From NCBI GenBank assembly GCA_014529385.2, contig CM043956.1:60709120-60773119 (forward strand): a stretch of 64,000 bases of DNA. Reading direction: 5' to 3'. Of this stretch, positions 12,101-20,399 are shown piece by piece. The DNA is from Adiantum capillus-veneris. Its lineage: Eukaryota > Streptophyta > Polypodiopsida > Polypodiales > Pteridaceae. The notes under the pieces are model-generated. The model did no database searches, was not told the origin of the DNA, and was given only the letters and a program-made list of their open reading frames with translations. The translations under genes were made by a program, and so were the position numbers. How positions within the stretch are numbered: the first letter of the stretch is position 1; each line of letters starts with the position of its first letter.

Positions 12101-15100
12101 TTGTTTCTGAAGCAACTGACCCGTCAGGCCTCCTCAACTGGCTGACACTAGCGTGCACATGTCGGGGTCCCACAGTCTCAAAGAATGCCCCCGTCACTCT
12201 GTCGCCCACCTGGGTTCGCTGAGATGTCCGTCGATGGAAAGCAAACTCATGACGCCACTCCTCTGTGCGGGCAAGCTCCTAGTGAGCCTGTTGCAACTGC
12301 TCCAACAAGGGACTGTCCGGGTGCTGCTCCTGCATCGTCTGCAGGGAAGCAATGCCTTGTCGAAGACGTTGCTCCTCCTCTCTTGTTGCAGTGAGGCGGG
12401 CCGTAAACTCCTGAAGAAAGAACCGACTAAGCTGAGCAAGTCTAGAGGCCACCCTCTCAGCAGGAAAGTCCTGCATGTCCAAGCCCTCTATCCAAAGGGC
12501 CACCACTCGCTCTTTGAGCTCAGAGTCCAGCAAGATCCTCTCAGGGATGCGCAGCATTGTGCTCTCCCTCCTCTATCTGTCATTGTGAGGATCATTGGTG
12601 CATGGTCAGAAAAGGATGTCCAAGCCAAGATGCAAACTGACCCACCCCAGTCACAAATATGGTCACTAGCGTAGAAGCATCTATCCTAGATAGATTCACT
12701 CCTCTAACTCTGCGATCAAAATGAGAGAAAACCAAGCTGTCAAGGGGTCTCACAAAACCTGAGTGCTGCCAAACATCATAAATCGTCATAGTCATATAAA
12801 ATTGCGCCCGCGCCCAGGCTGCCAGCTCATCCCCGTGCACCGTGACATGGCCACCTCCAATCCGATCAGAGGGGTCCTCCAACATGTTGAAGTCCCCCCC
12901 AACGCACCACTGCTTTGCATGCGGCAAAGACTGCACAACCTGAGACTAGAACTTTGCCCATGCACTTGCCACATTGGGCACATAAATGTTCAGGAAACCC
13001 ATGAGGCAACCCTGAACCTGCATAGTTATCCACTGAGCTCTACCTGGTACAATATTACCTTTGCCCACAATGGCCTGCTGCAAAGAATCGGCAATAGTCA
13101 TACATACCCCTCCCTGGATGCCTCCATGTCCAAATGCAGCTGACCAAAAAGTCTCATAGTGACCACGCAAAATTTGACCACACCGTCTAATGCGGCTCTC
13201 ACATTGATGATGCTCTTGTAGCATAAGAATATCAATCTCACCACCCACAAGGCATCGTTGAAGCTCCTGACACAGCCGACCCCTCTGACGTTGAAACTGG
13301 GGCCCTCCTAATCCCTGCACATTTCATAAGATGATCCTCATGGAGTCGGTGAGAGAAAACATATGCTACAACAGCAACCAACCTCACTATCTTTGAGGCC
13401 AGTTTGGATGGGAAGTAATCTGCATCTGAACGACCTCTAGACAAGCGCGTATGGAGTGAGTGTCCCTCCCAGTCCCAAGCGAGCGTGCAGTCCACAGGGC
13501 TTCATCCTCTGTCCAAGAATTCTCATGTACAAATACATAACAAGGAGGGCTCTGAGTGTCAGCAAACAGATGCACCACAATGTGCCTGCAACCCGCTGCA
13601 TTCGTTGGCGTCATGTTGAACTTGGCAAGAGGCCAAAGTGTCTGTACCAGACCTGTCACCCCTAAGTCCCCTATGTGGTGTGAGGACTCGATAGTTTGAA
13701 TCTCGAACCAATCAAGAACTGTTTGCAGGGTCCGCTCTGTAGGATCCCTACCGCACAGCAAGAAGGAGAAATGCACCGCTGTGTCCAAAGCCTCAATGCC
13801 TCGAGTTGCAAGAAAGGATGTGGACTCGAAAGCAAGCCTCCTCCAGGTCAGGAGAAGAGTCACCCAGGAACCGTGTGAAGCTGTAGTCAAAGAAGTCCCA
13901 GCGTCTGCGAATGTCAAAGCTAGTCAAACCTCTAGGGACTGTTGCAAAAGGAGAAGTTTGCACCCAAAAAGGCGGCCTCAAATGGGGTTGTCTCTCTCGA
14001 CCACACGGCCCGTAGCGAAAGCACTACCAAGAGATCGCCTCGCGGCAGACGCGTGTCGAGTCTCCTACGTCTAAGGAGGAGTGGAGGAGGGGTCGGGAGA
14101 TGAGGCTGTGGGCCCCACCGGGGAGAGGAGGGATGAGAGGAAGTGGGGGAGCGGGAGGAGGCGGGGTAGGCAGAGCGGCAACGTCTGAGGGGGGAGGAGG
14201 AGGTGGAGGAACTAAAGTGGACGGGGCCTCCTCAGGCGGGTCCTGATGAAGGGGGTCAAAACGGTTTACTGTCGGAACCCAGTGCTGCTGAGCTACAAAA
14301 GGTCGGCCACTAGGGGGAGCAGTGGGGCGAAGCCGCCCCTGTCGGCGGCGGCTAGGCACTTGCTGCCAACCATCAGTTGTCTGATCATTGGTCTCAATCG
14401 AGGTACCAACCTGTGCATCCTGTGTATCTGGCTGTTGGGCATGCTCAGCCTTGGGACGCTGCGCATGCGCAGTGGGTCGAGGTCTCCTGCGAGGACAAGC
14501 CTTTGCCAAATGGCCCATCTGTCTGCAAATGAAGCACTGACTCCCCACTCACCTGAGGCAAGAGTACCACTTTGGTGAGGGAGAGTGTGTCTCGAACAAG
14601 AACCTGCGACGTTGGCCACAATTGAAGCTGCAATGCGAGGGACGAGGGGGCTTCTGTGGAGTCCCTCTGAGGTGGAGCAGAAGCCACCATTCTGTGTCTG
14701 CTGTTGAATCGAGGAGCGTGTTGGCGACGAGGCGCTCCCAAGGAATCTAAAAATACAGCCTGCCTGCAAGCCAAAAGCGTGACTTCGGGGGGGGGGGGGG
14801 ATAAGGCAGGGCGAATGGAGCTGAGGAAGGGGGCGCGCACACGGAAGAAAGGGTGGGGGATGGGGAGGATGAGGCGGGCAAGGGACAGCGCGCAGCAGGC
14901 GAGAATAGGGAGAGGCTACGCAAGGGGGATAAGGGGGGCTGGGCGATGGCGGGCAGTGAGAAGATGCCCGAGAATCTTATTTATGGCATGCTAATAAGCA
15001 TCATCAAGATGTTACTATCAAGGAAGGAGATTGGGTTTATCTTAGAATCATGAAGCAACGTCTTAAGCAAGTAGGAAAGAAGTGTCCAAAGTTGTCTTTT

Positions 15101-16156
15101 CGGATGTATGGTCCATTTCCAAGCATTAAAAAGATAAATGATGTCTCTTTAAAATTGTGGTTACCTAACTCACAGTCAATGCACAACGTTTTTCATGTTT
15201 CTTGGTTGAAGTTGTTTCAAGAAGATCCCCCAAAGGACATTTTTGAAGAGGACTTCGGACGAACCCGAGATCGGAGACGAAGCTCAAGTCATGGAGCCAG
15301 AGCAGATTTTAAAGCATCGTTTTCGCCATGGCTCAAAGAAACAAGCACGACAACACTTTTTTTGAAGTTCAAGGATCACGGAACCCAAGAAGCTATGTGG
15401 GTGGACAAAGACTTCTTCATAGATTACCCTGAGTTGTTGGCAGACTACAAGGAAGCCATGCATCTCAGTACCAATACCTCACCATAAAAGGGGAGGGATG
15501 TCACGTGCACATCTAACCCTATGTGCATGTGGACAAGTTGTAACTCCTATTTCTCTAGGGTTTAGGACAGCCTAGGAAGTGTTCTAGCACCCTTGTGAGC
15601 CTGTATGCAAGACGTGCATGTCCAGACACTTTAGATTAGTTGCATACCCTCTGATTGCACACGAGCATAGCCAATGTTTGCCAAGTGTAGGCACTAGGAG
15701 TGTTCCCATACAGTTGCAGTAGTATCCAGCCTAGATATTTTTTTGCATATGAAGCACCTCTTATAAGTGAGTTCATTAACTCATCAATAAGTGACATTTT
15801 AGCATCATTTAAAAAAGTCGTGGAGCTCAATCTGACATTGCTCGACCCAGACGTTTGCACCTATATAGGAGACCCTAGGGATCACATCCATACTCACAAC
15901 ACAAGGATCTTCAATGTTTTTCAGCCATCAGCCCATCGCCTGCACTAGCAGCAAAACCAGCCCAGCATTGTCAGATTTTAGTCCTAGCCTCATGGTCAAC
16001 TCGCAGTTCCAAGCCAGATCAGCCCTAGCGTTTTCAGTTTCCAGCCCTTAGCCTCGCAGATCTAAGAAGCTACGGCAAGATCCCATCAGCATCTCAACAT
16101 CTAGGACCATTGTATCAACATTGTGCGGAGGGGGGTTTGTGACCCCATCTGGTGTT

Positions 16157-16219
<63 letters not shown>

Positions 16220-18624
16220 GTGCAGCCGTTTTTCACCTTGTAGACAACAGTTCACTCTTTTGATCATAACTTCTTCATCCGAACTCCGATTAGGGTGATC
16301 TATTGTCTCAATTGGAGAGCACGACACCCTCTACTCATTGATATAAAAAGAGAAATTTTTAGAGTTATGGAAGGCTTATCTGCAATAGCATTTTGAAGTG
16401 AACAGGTTCGGGAAAGTTGATTCTCATCTCTTATTTTACATACAATGTTTCGAGCACTCGCAAGGGTTCTTTACTTCAATAAGGTCTACAATTATTGTAG
16501 AAAATTATCCAAAATCTCCCAAGTGTGGAGATAGCAATACAACCACTCAACCAACGACATCGAAGACCATAATCATGGCATACTTGGTATCATTGCCAGA
16601 GACCGTAAACAAACAAGGTGAAGACTTACGGGCACTTGCAATGGAGAATGGCACGCTGAGGGTTCTTGTGGTTGAGAAGGAGAATCTCAAGAAGATACTG
16701 GAGATGCAAACAACAGGTTTGATGCAGCTTGAAGAGGAAGTCATGCAAGCTATCGCTCAAACAAAGAATGTTGAGAATGTGGACGTAGAGGAGTTGAAGG
16801 AACGGGAGCGATGTTTCAATTCCCGAAGAGAAGTTAGAGACATCTCCTTCTCTTGCCATTGTTATTGAAGATTTCTTCAAAACCCACTCTAGCATGTTTG
16901 GAGTATGGGTTCTGGAGCACATAGAGCGGGTAAGCAAGGAGCTCCTCACTCGGTAGAGCGGCCAATTGTATGTACCTTACAAGATGCGACCAAACGAAAG
17001 ATTATTCTTGATAATAGTTGGATCTATTTGAGGGATATAAAATGTTTTGTATGTGAAGATCGCACTATTAAGCAACAAAATATGCGTCGCAAGGCATATG
17101 AGAAGAGGAGTAAGAAAATCAAGGAGATCTCTCATAAAGAAAATGCGCCCAAGGAGGAGGCAAGTCTCTCAAGCAAATAGGAATGCGCGACCTATGAGGC
17201 CGAGTTACAATTGAAAATATGCTTTTGGAATTGCAATGGATACCCATGGAATGCGGGAATTGGTATAGATGACTTAAGGAGCAAAGTAGATGTCGTACTT
17301 CTTGTTGAAACTCGGGAGCATGATACACAAAGGATTAAGAGGTTGGAGAATTACAATCAAAGCTACACGGAACAGGTAGTACGAGGAACGGGAACAGGGG
17401 GCTTCAGGACGTTTCCGGAACGGAGGGCCCTCGAGGTGGCGGAATGGGAACGGGGGTCGGAACGGTAAACGTACAATATGCTTAAATTAAGCTAGATTCA
17501 CCTATATGTAGTAGAGAGCCACACATACCCATTAGTCGAAGTAGAATCTTATTTAGACATGCTTTTCAATAATGCTTAAGGCTTACACGAGGGAGGGATG
17601 CTAGATGGAGCAGACGGAGCTTAACACTCCTTGAGGGAGAGATGGAGCTTGAACCTTGAGGCCCGAGAGAGAGGGAGAGAGATTTTGAGGAAGAGGGAGA
17701 GGGTGAGGTTGAGAGCTTGAGAGTGATGGAGGTTGAGGCTTGAACTTTGAAGCCTTGAGGGAAAGGGAGAGAGAGCCTTGAGGGAGAGGGTGAGGTAGAG
17801 AGCTTGAGATAAGAGGGTTTAAAGCCTTTCTTCCAACAGAGCAAGTCGAATGTTGGCTCTGCGGGGTCAATCGAGGGGGCTTCATCAAAGTCCCTCTGTG
17901 TGACAAAGCATGAACCTCATTCTCTCTTCTCTCTCTAGTCTTTGCACATCTCTCATGAAGCAAAAGGAACCTTGAGTATGCATTGAGCACTCATCGTGAG
18001 CATTCACCATCAATCATCTTCCGCTGCACATTACATTATAGGGTCTGGTTTAGAACATCCTTGCTTCACCCCCTTGACATCATGCATGCCACCGGAGGCT
18101 TATCTTCCAGGGTGTGGTACCACTTGGTCAGCATTTGATCCCAACATGAAAACCCAAATATGTAAGTCTGTCCGCTGGCCAACCAAGTGAAATTGTCTAG
18201 TACACCCCACTGACAGTCCTCATCAACTCCTACCAGAGAACCAAAAGATTTGTGCCAGAGATTGCTTCTTATTTGGGAGTACCACTCCAGAGATGATAAT
18301 GGATGTGGATGATTTTGGAGGCACATTACATGGGTTTTTAAGCCCCTTGGCTTCTATGAGCTGCTACAGGCATAGTTACCCGGAACGGGAACGGGGAACG
18401 GGAACAGTAGGGTGTGGAACGGGACGGGAACGGGAGGGAGGAGAGGGGCCGGAACGGGAACGGGGCCGGAACGGTAGACCAAAGAAACTACATATATTAT
18501 ATGTATTATAGGCTCATATTATAGGCTCATATGTAAGCTAAGCTTTTGAATTCGACCATCCTAATTAGAGCCATATTTACACATGTTGTACGATGACGGA
18601 GCTTGAGACAAGGATGGAGTTTGT

Positions 18625-18673
<49 letters not shown>

Positions 18674-19395
18674 TGGAGCTTGAGACACAAGAGGGAGGGA
18701 TGGAGCTTGAGAAAGAGAGGTAGAAGCCACATTTGTTCTTTGAGGGTGTTGTGCTTTCCGCCAAAAAGGAACAGAAAGAAGCCAGAGCTCCATGTCCAAG
18801 CTTAAAGCTTTAGCAAGGAGAGTAGCTCAGTAGAGATGTTGAGAGCTTGAGGAGGAGGTGAGACGAGCCTCCAGAGTCCAAACAGCCCCAAATCAGCCCT
18901 CTAAATAGCCCCCAAACAGCCCCAAATCAGCCCTCCAAATAGCCCCAAATCAGCCCTCCAAATAGCCCCAAATCTGACCCCAAATAGCCCCCAATAGCCC
19001 CAAACATGCCCCCAAATAGCTAGTGAAAAAAGTTGACTTTTTGGTTTGACCGTTCCGGATTCCCGTTCCACCGTTCCGCCCCGTTCCCCCCCGTTCCGGG
19101 TCGCCGTTCCGGTTACACCCCGTTCCGGAACGGTGTTCCGTTCCCGACTCCGTTTCGAGAGCCAGACCCGTTCGGAACGCCGTTTCGGAACATTTAGGGT
19201 CCGTTCCGCCCGTTCCCTGTTACTATGGCTACAGGAGGTTTCTAACAGCAGATACTTTATATGATTTTGGCAGCTAGCATTGGTCTTTATGGTTTCGCTA
19301 CACCGCCAGAGGTGAAGAGAGTTTTTGCAAGATTTGAGTATCTTTTCTTTTGATGGATCCTGTGGACCTTTGCTCGATTTTATGTATTGCTCTTC

Positions 19396-19452
<57 letters not shown>

Positions 19453-19793
19453 TTTCATGTCTTTTGGATCAGGACGTAAGCTGCATCAGAGACCTGTTTA
19501 AGCTCTATGAAGCGGCTACCATTGAAGATGTTTATAATGCCTATGATCTGTTGAAGGTTGATGATGAGTCTGTTTTTACGTGCATGGGTATTGCTGGGGC
19601 TCAGATAAGCAAAGAGGACCCTGGACTTGAAGAAGGTAATGTTTAATGATAAAATTGTAGGATTGTCATTTGCAGTATGGTCATTAGATCCTCCTAATTA
19701 TGGCTTTCTACAGAGGCATCGGAAGCTGCAAATCTCCCAGGTTCTTTGATGCATGGGAGGGGCATGTCTACAATGACAAGGCCAACAATGTAA
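171..19793 (+). CDS. M16-family zinc metalloprotease, plant PQQL-like type, 3' half of gene (12 exons)
   Basis: Exons by splice signals and frame: 171-314, 1409-1558, 1647-1784, 1862-2089, 2239-2397, 2485-2611, 4825-4963, 5043-5163, 5234-5314, 5444-5545, 19473-19635, 19714-19793 (TAA). They sum to 1632 bases, exactly 544 codons, with no internal stop and consistent intron phases. Recognisable M16 blocks include [82 protein letters not shown] and a C-terminal [10 protein letters not shown]. From family knowledge this is the C-terminal inactive-lobe half of a protein of about 1000 residues. The HxxEH zinc site belongs to the N-terminal half, upstream of the window, so catalysis cannot be judged here. 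Eleven introns fall in the window, all GT-AG except intron 2. Intron 10 is 13,927 bp and full of transposons. Alternative identity: another plant M16 paralogue; PQQL-like (insulinase-type) fits best. Confidence 0.93.
315..1408 (+). other. Intron 1 with poly-C and TA microsatellite
   Basis: GT-AG intron of 1094 bp. It contains a 14-base C run at 529-542 and a (TA)n tract at 556-578. No gene or transposon was recognised in the rest. Confidence 0.7.
1559..1646 (+). other. GC-AG intron in the M16 gene
   Basis: The exon ends ...CGAGAACAG and the next bases are GCATAACT, with no GT at the position needed to keep frame. The acceptor is CTCTAG before GTGGAGCTA. Joining at GC keeps the frame and gives the conserved [11 protein letters not shown] junction of this family. 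The 88-bp intron is therefore of the minor GC-AG subtype of U2 introns. Confidence 0.85.
2749..3150. repeat. Diverged 3-copy tandem repeat in intron 6
   Basis: Three blocks share a CTCATGCT...GGATGACAGTTTCCTCTGAGC segment (near 2750, 2880 and 3045) and a TTGAGACAAC...TTGCCAGTAT segment (near 2820, 2958 and 3113). Period is roughly 135-160 bp. The third copy is the most diverged. Confidence 0.7.
3151..4824 (+). other. Unrecognised decayed DNA in intron 6
   Basis: This stretch completes the 2213-bp phase-1 intron 2612-4824. Short open frames occur (the longest, 3840-4235, has 131 codons) but none shows a motif I know and no frame is sustained. It may be an old transposon insertion. Confidence 0.4.
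6541..6670. repeat. Dispersed repeat, copy 1
   Basis: The segment TATCTCCCA...GAGTGAGGGCTGTTTTGTGG...TTCTCATGTCA...TTTAGCTCA recurs in diverged form and the same orientation at 29856-29985. The family is unknown; it could be LTR debris. Confidence 0.6.
6695..8660 (-). mobile_element. 5'-truncated L1-type LINE (3' part of ORF2)
   Basis: Read on the minus strand it starts with residues resembling the C-terminal RT region of the neighbouring L1 ([14 protein letters not shown] against [15 protein letters not shown]). It continues through a zf-RVT-like stretch ([20 protein letters not shown]) and ends in a 9-base A tail (T run at 6695-6703 on +). Stops and frameshifts are frequent. The 5' edge near 8660 directly abuts gypsy sequence. 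No target duplication was found. Confidence 0.65.
8777..8786. repeat. L1 target-site duplication, 3' copy
   Basis: CGAGAATCTT, immediately next to the poly-A tail (T run on +) of the L1. An identical 10-mer lies at 14969-14978 at the element's 5' end. Confidence 0.85.
9047..13341 (-). pseudogene. L1 ORF2 (endonuclease / reverse transcriptase / zf-RVT), decayed
   Basis: The ORF starts at an ATG at 13341 (MRIIL then a TGA where Trp is usual, then NVQGLGGPQ). The endonuclease region runs to about 12600 and includes LMLQEHH and the GGDFNML motif. RT motifs lie at about 11340-11850: [36 protein letters not shown] and [14 protein letters not shown]. The usual FADD box reads FAND at about 11200. 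A zf-RVT-like block ([18 protein letters not shown]) lies at about 9410-9480. The span is about 1430 codons, the usual plant L1 ORF2 length, with several frameshifts and stops, so it is not functional. Confidence 0.85.
13387..14840 (-). pseudogene. L1 ORF1 (nucleic-acid-binding, CCHC), decayed
   Basis: The minus-strand knuckle [14 protein letters not shown] (C-x2-C-x4-H-x4-C) lies at about 14495-14536. A basic stretch and then a proline-rich run around 14140-14240 follow. The coding frame changes several times between 14840 and 14290, and a further open frame continues at 13917-13387. From family knowledge ORF1p binds element RNA. A related but more diverged copy of this ORF lies at 46490-47150. 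Confidence 0.7.
14969..14978. repeat. L1 target-site duplication, 5' copy
   Basis: CGAGAATCTT, identical to 8777-8786. Together the two copies delimit the 6.2-kb L1 within gypsy coding sequence. Confidence 0.85.
15499..16120 (+). repeat. Probable 3' LTR of the gypsy fragment
   Basis: It begins TGTCACGTGCAC immediately after the polypurine tract AAAAGGGGAGGGA. The proposed end is TGTATCAACA at 16111-16120, because a related ending (TTATCAACA) occurs at about 30490. No partner LTR is in the window, so the right boundary is tentative. Confidence 0.55.
16161..17373 (+). mobile_element. Second LINE family, copy A (5' part only)
   Basis: It starts with (CT)29 at 16161-16218 and then a leader homologous to 44050-44460 on the minus strand. 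ORF1 follows at about 16575-16868 ([13 protein letters not shown]), glutamate/lysine-rich and probably coiled-coil. Its continuation includes [18 protein letters not shown], and ORF2 starts near 17214 ([23 protein letters not shown]), an AP-endonuclease start. Homology ends at about 17350-17373, where a GAACGGG-type element begins. Compared with copy B, ORF1 lacks about 65 codons in frame. Confidence 0.75.
17374..17470 (+). mobile_element. Left end of a GAACGGG hAT-like element (truncated copy)
   Basis: The sequence begins TAGTACGAGGAACGGGAAC and carries repeated GGAACGG motifs, ending ...TCGGAACGGTAAAC. It matches the left end of the complete element at 18371. Similar internal sequence (GAGCTTGA-rich) follows to about 17850, but no CCGTTCC-rich right end is found before the next block. 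Confidence 0.55.
17471..18362. other. Intronic stretch rich in GAGAGG/GAGCTTGAG purine repeats
   Basis: 17580-17850 is an imperfect purine-rich repeat. 18050-18080 on the minus strand encodes a short GVKQGCS-like LINE RT motif, too short to annotate alone. Nothing else was recognised. Confidence 0.4.
18363..18370. repeat. 8-bp target-site duplication, left
   Basis: GCTACAGG, identical to 19228-19235 on the other side of the hAT-like element. Confidence 0.8.
18626..18670 (+). repeat. (GA)n microsatellite
   Basis: Perfect GA tract of about 22 units inside the hAT-like element. Confidence 0.95.
18885..19020. repeat. CCCCAAATAGC minisatellite
   Basis: Irregular tandem array of CCCCAAATAGC / CCCCAAATCAGCCCTCC units inside the hAT-like element. 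Confidence 0.85.
19228..19235. repeat. 8-bp target-site duplication, right
   Basis: GCTACAGG, pairing with 18363-18370. Confidence 0.8.
19399..19450 (+). repeat. (AG)26 microsatellite beside the intron 10 acceptor
   Basis: Pure AG tract ending about 22 bases before exon 11. It leaves only a short pyrimidine-rich stretch (GTTTTCATGTCTTTTG) before the CAG acceptor. Confidence 0.95.
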
Positions 19794-20280
19794 TTGATGG
19801 AATTGGTGGCAAATTTTTACGAAGGTAGCTTATCCATTTGGTATGTTTTGAATGCTCTTCTTTTCGTTTTGTATTACACTTTTCCATATTCTATACTTTT
19901 GCTTTGTAAAGAAGAATGTGGGTCAGATATTTGGGTCACGTGATTGTTGTGTAGCTGGTGTTCTGTGTATTGAGTTGTTTTTGTACGTTGGTTTTTGCAG
20001 GTCTGCAGGGGCTGGGGATTAAAGTTAGTAGCCCAATCTTGTCATATATCAAATGTCCTATACACCCAATCTTTCTCCAATATGAGGGAAGATCGTGTAC
20101 TACCACACAGAAATGTATTTTATGATATGTACAGAAAATTTTGACTGATAGAAAGCTGCTTCCCGAAATCAGGAGGCTTGCTTCCCATGCAAAGTTGTAC
20201 AATAACGATGAGCCCTTGCTGCCATGCTTTTTCAAGCTATCCTTGTATTTAATGCAGGCATTTGCAATTTAATTCAAGCC
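19794..20280 (+). other. Probable 3' UTR/downstream region of the M16 gene
   Basis: It follows the TAA at 19791-19793. A GTAGCTTA...TTTTTGCAG pair (about 19827-20000) could be a 3'-UTR intron. No AATAAA was seen, so the transcript end is unknown. Confidence 0.35.
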
Positions 20281-20399
20281 TGCATTTGGTTTAGCATGGC
20301 ATGTAAACACAATGCCAAGAGTTAGTGGTTGTACCGTGGTAATGAGCAGTAACCTTGCCATGAATAATGGTTGTAACATTAGATTACAACGGTTCTAGA

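Larger units (their letters stand above)
8787..14968 (-). mobile_element. Near full-length L1-type LINE, nested in gypsy
   Basis: About 6.18 kb, bounded by identical 10-bp duplications. On the minus strand the order is GC-rich 5' region, ORF1 with a CCHC knuckle and proline-rich tail, ORF2 with AP-type endonuclease, RT and zf-RVT, then a poly-A tail at about 8788-8797. This is the standard plant L1 order and length. It is decayed: stops and frameshifts break both ORFs. It has intact ends and no 5' truncation that I can see. A G run lies at about 14789-14801 near the 5' end. Confidence 0.88.
8661..16120 (+). mobile_element. Ty3/gypsy 3' fragment (integrase C-terminus, PPT, 3' LTR) split by an L1
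   Basis: Gypsy pol sequence is present at about 8661-8776 and resumes at 14979. The left part reads ...[19 protein letters not shown]; the right part continues with [13 protein letters not shown] and a [11 protein letters not shown] block typical of the integrase C-terminal tail. The ORF stops at 15487, overlapping a polypurine tract (15486-15498) and a TGTCAC LTR start at 15499. The frame runs directly across the insertion when one copy of the 10-bp duplication is discounted. The 5' half of the element is missing. Confidence 0.8.
18371..19227. mobile_element. Non-autonomous hAT-like DNA transposon (857 bp)
   Basis: The left end is CATAGTTACCCGGAACGGG and the reverse complement of the right end is CATAGTAACAGGGAACGGG, giving imperfect terminal inverted repeats. 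Both ends carry dense clusters of GGAACGGG (left) or CCGTTCC (right). The 8-bp flanks are identical: GCTACAGG at 18363-18370 and 19228-19235. The 8-bp duplication and subterminal repeats fit the hAT superfamily. The interior holds (GA)22 at 18626-18670 and an array of CCCCAAATAGC units at 18885-19020, with no transposase. The CATAG terminus is not the commonest hAT start. Confidence 0.78.
5546..19472 (+). other. Giant intron 10 (13.9 kb) of the M16 gene
   Basis: The donor follows ...TTCAGGAAG (GTACTC) and the acceptor is ...TTTTGGATCAG before GACGTAAGC. Residues on both sides continue the M16 alignment (QSAKVFRK then [15 protein letters not shown]). It contains at least six transposon-derived blocks, listed separately. 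5546-6540 shows nothing recognisable. Confidence 0.9.

Noticed and set aside
12153-12674. 173-codon plus-strand frame
   Set aside because: It lies antisense to the L1 ORF2 and reads as a shadow; the minus strand carries recognisable endonuclease/RT motifs around it.
18040-18085. Short GVKQGCS-like LINE RT motif on the minus strand
   Set aside because: Only about ten codons without supporting neighbours, so it was not annotated as a separate element.
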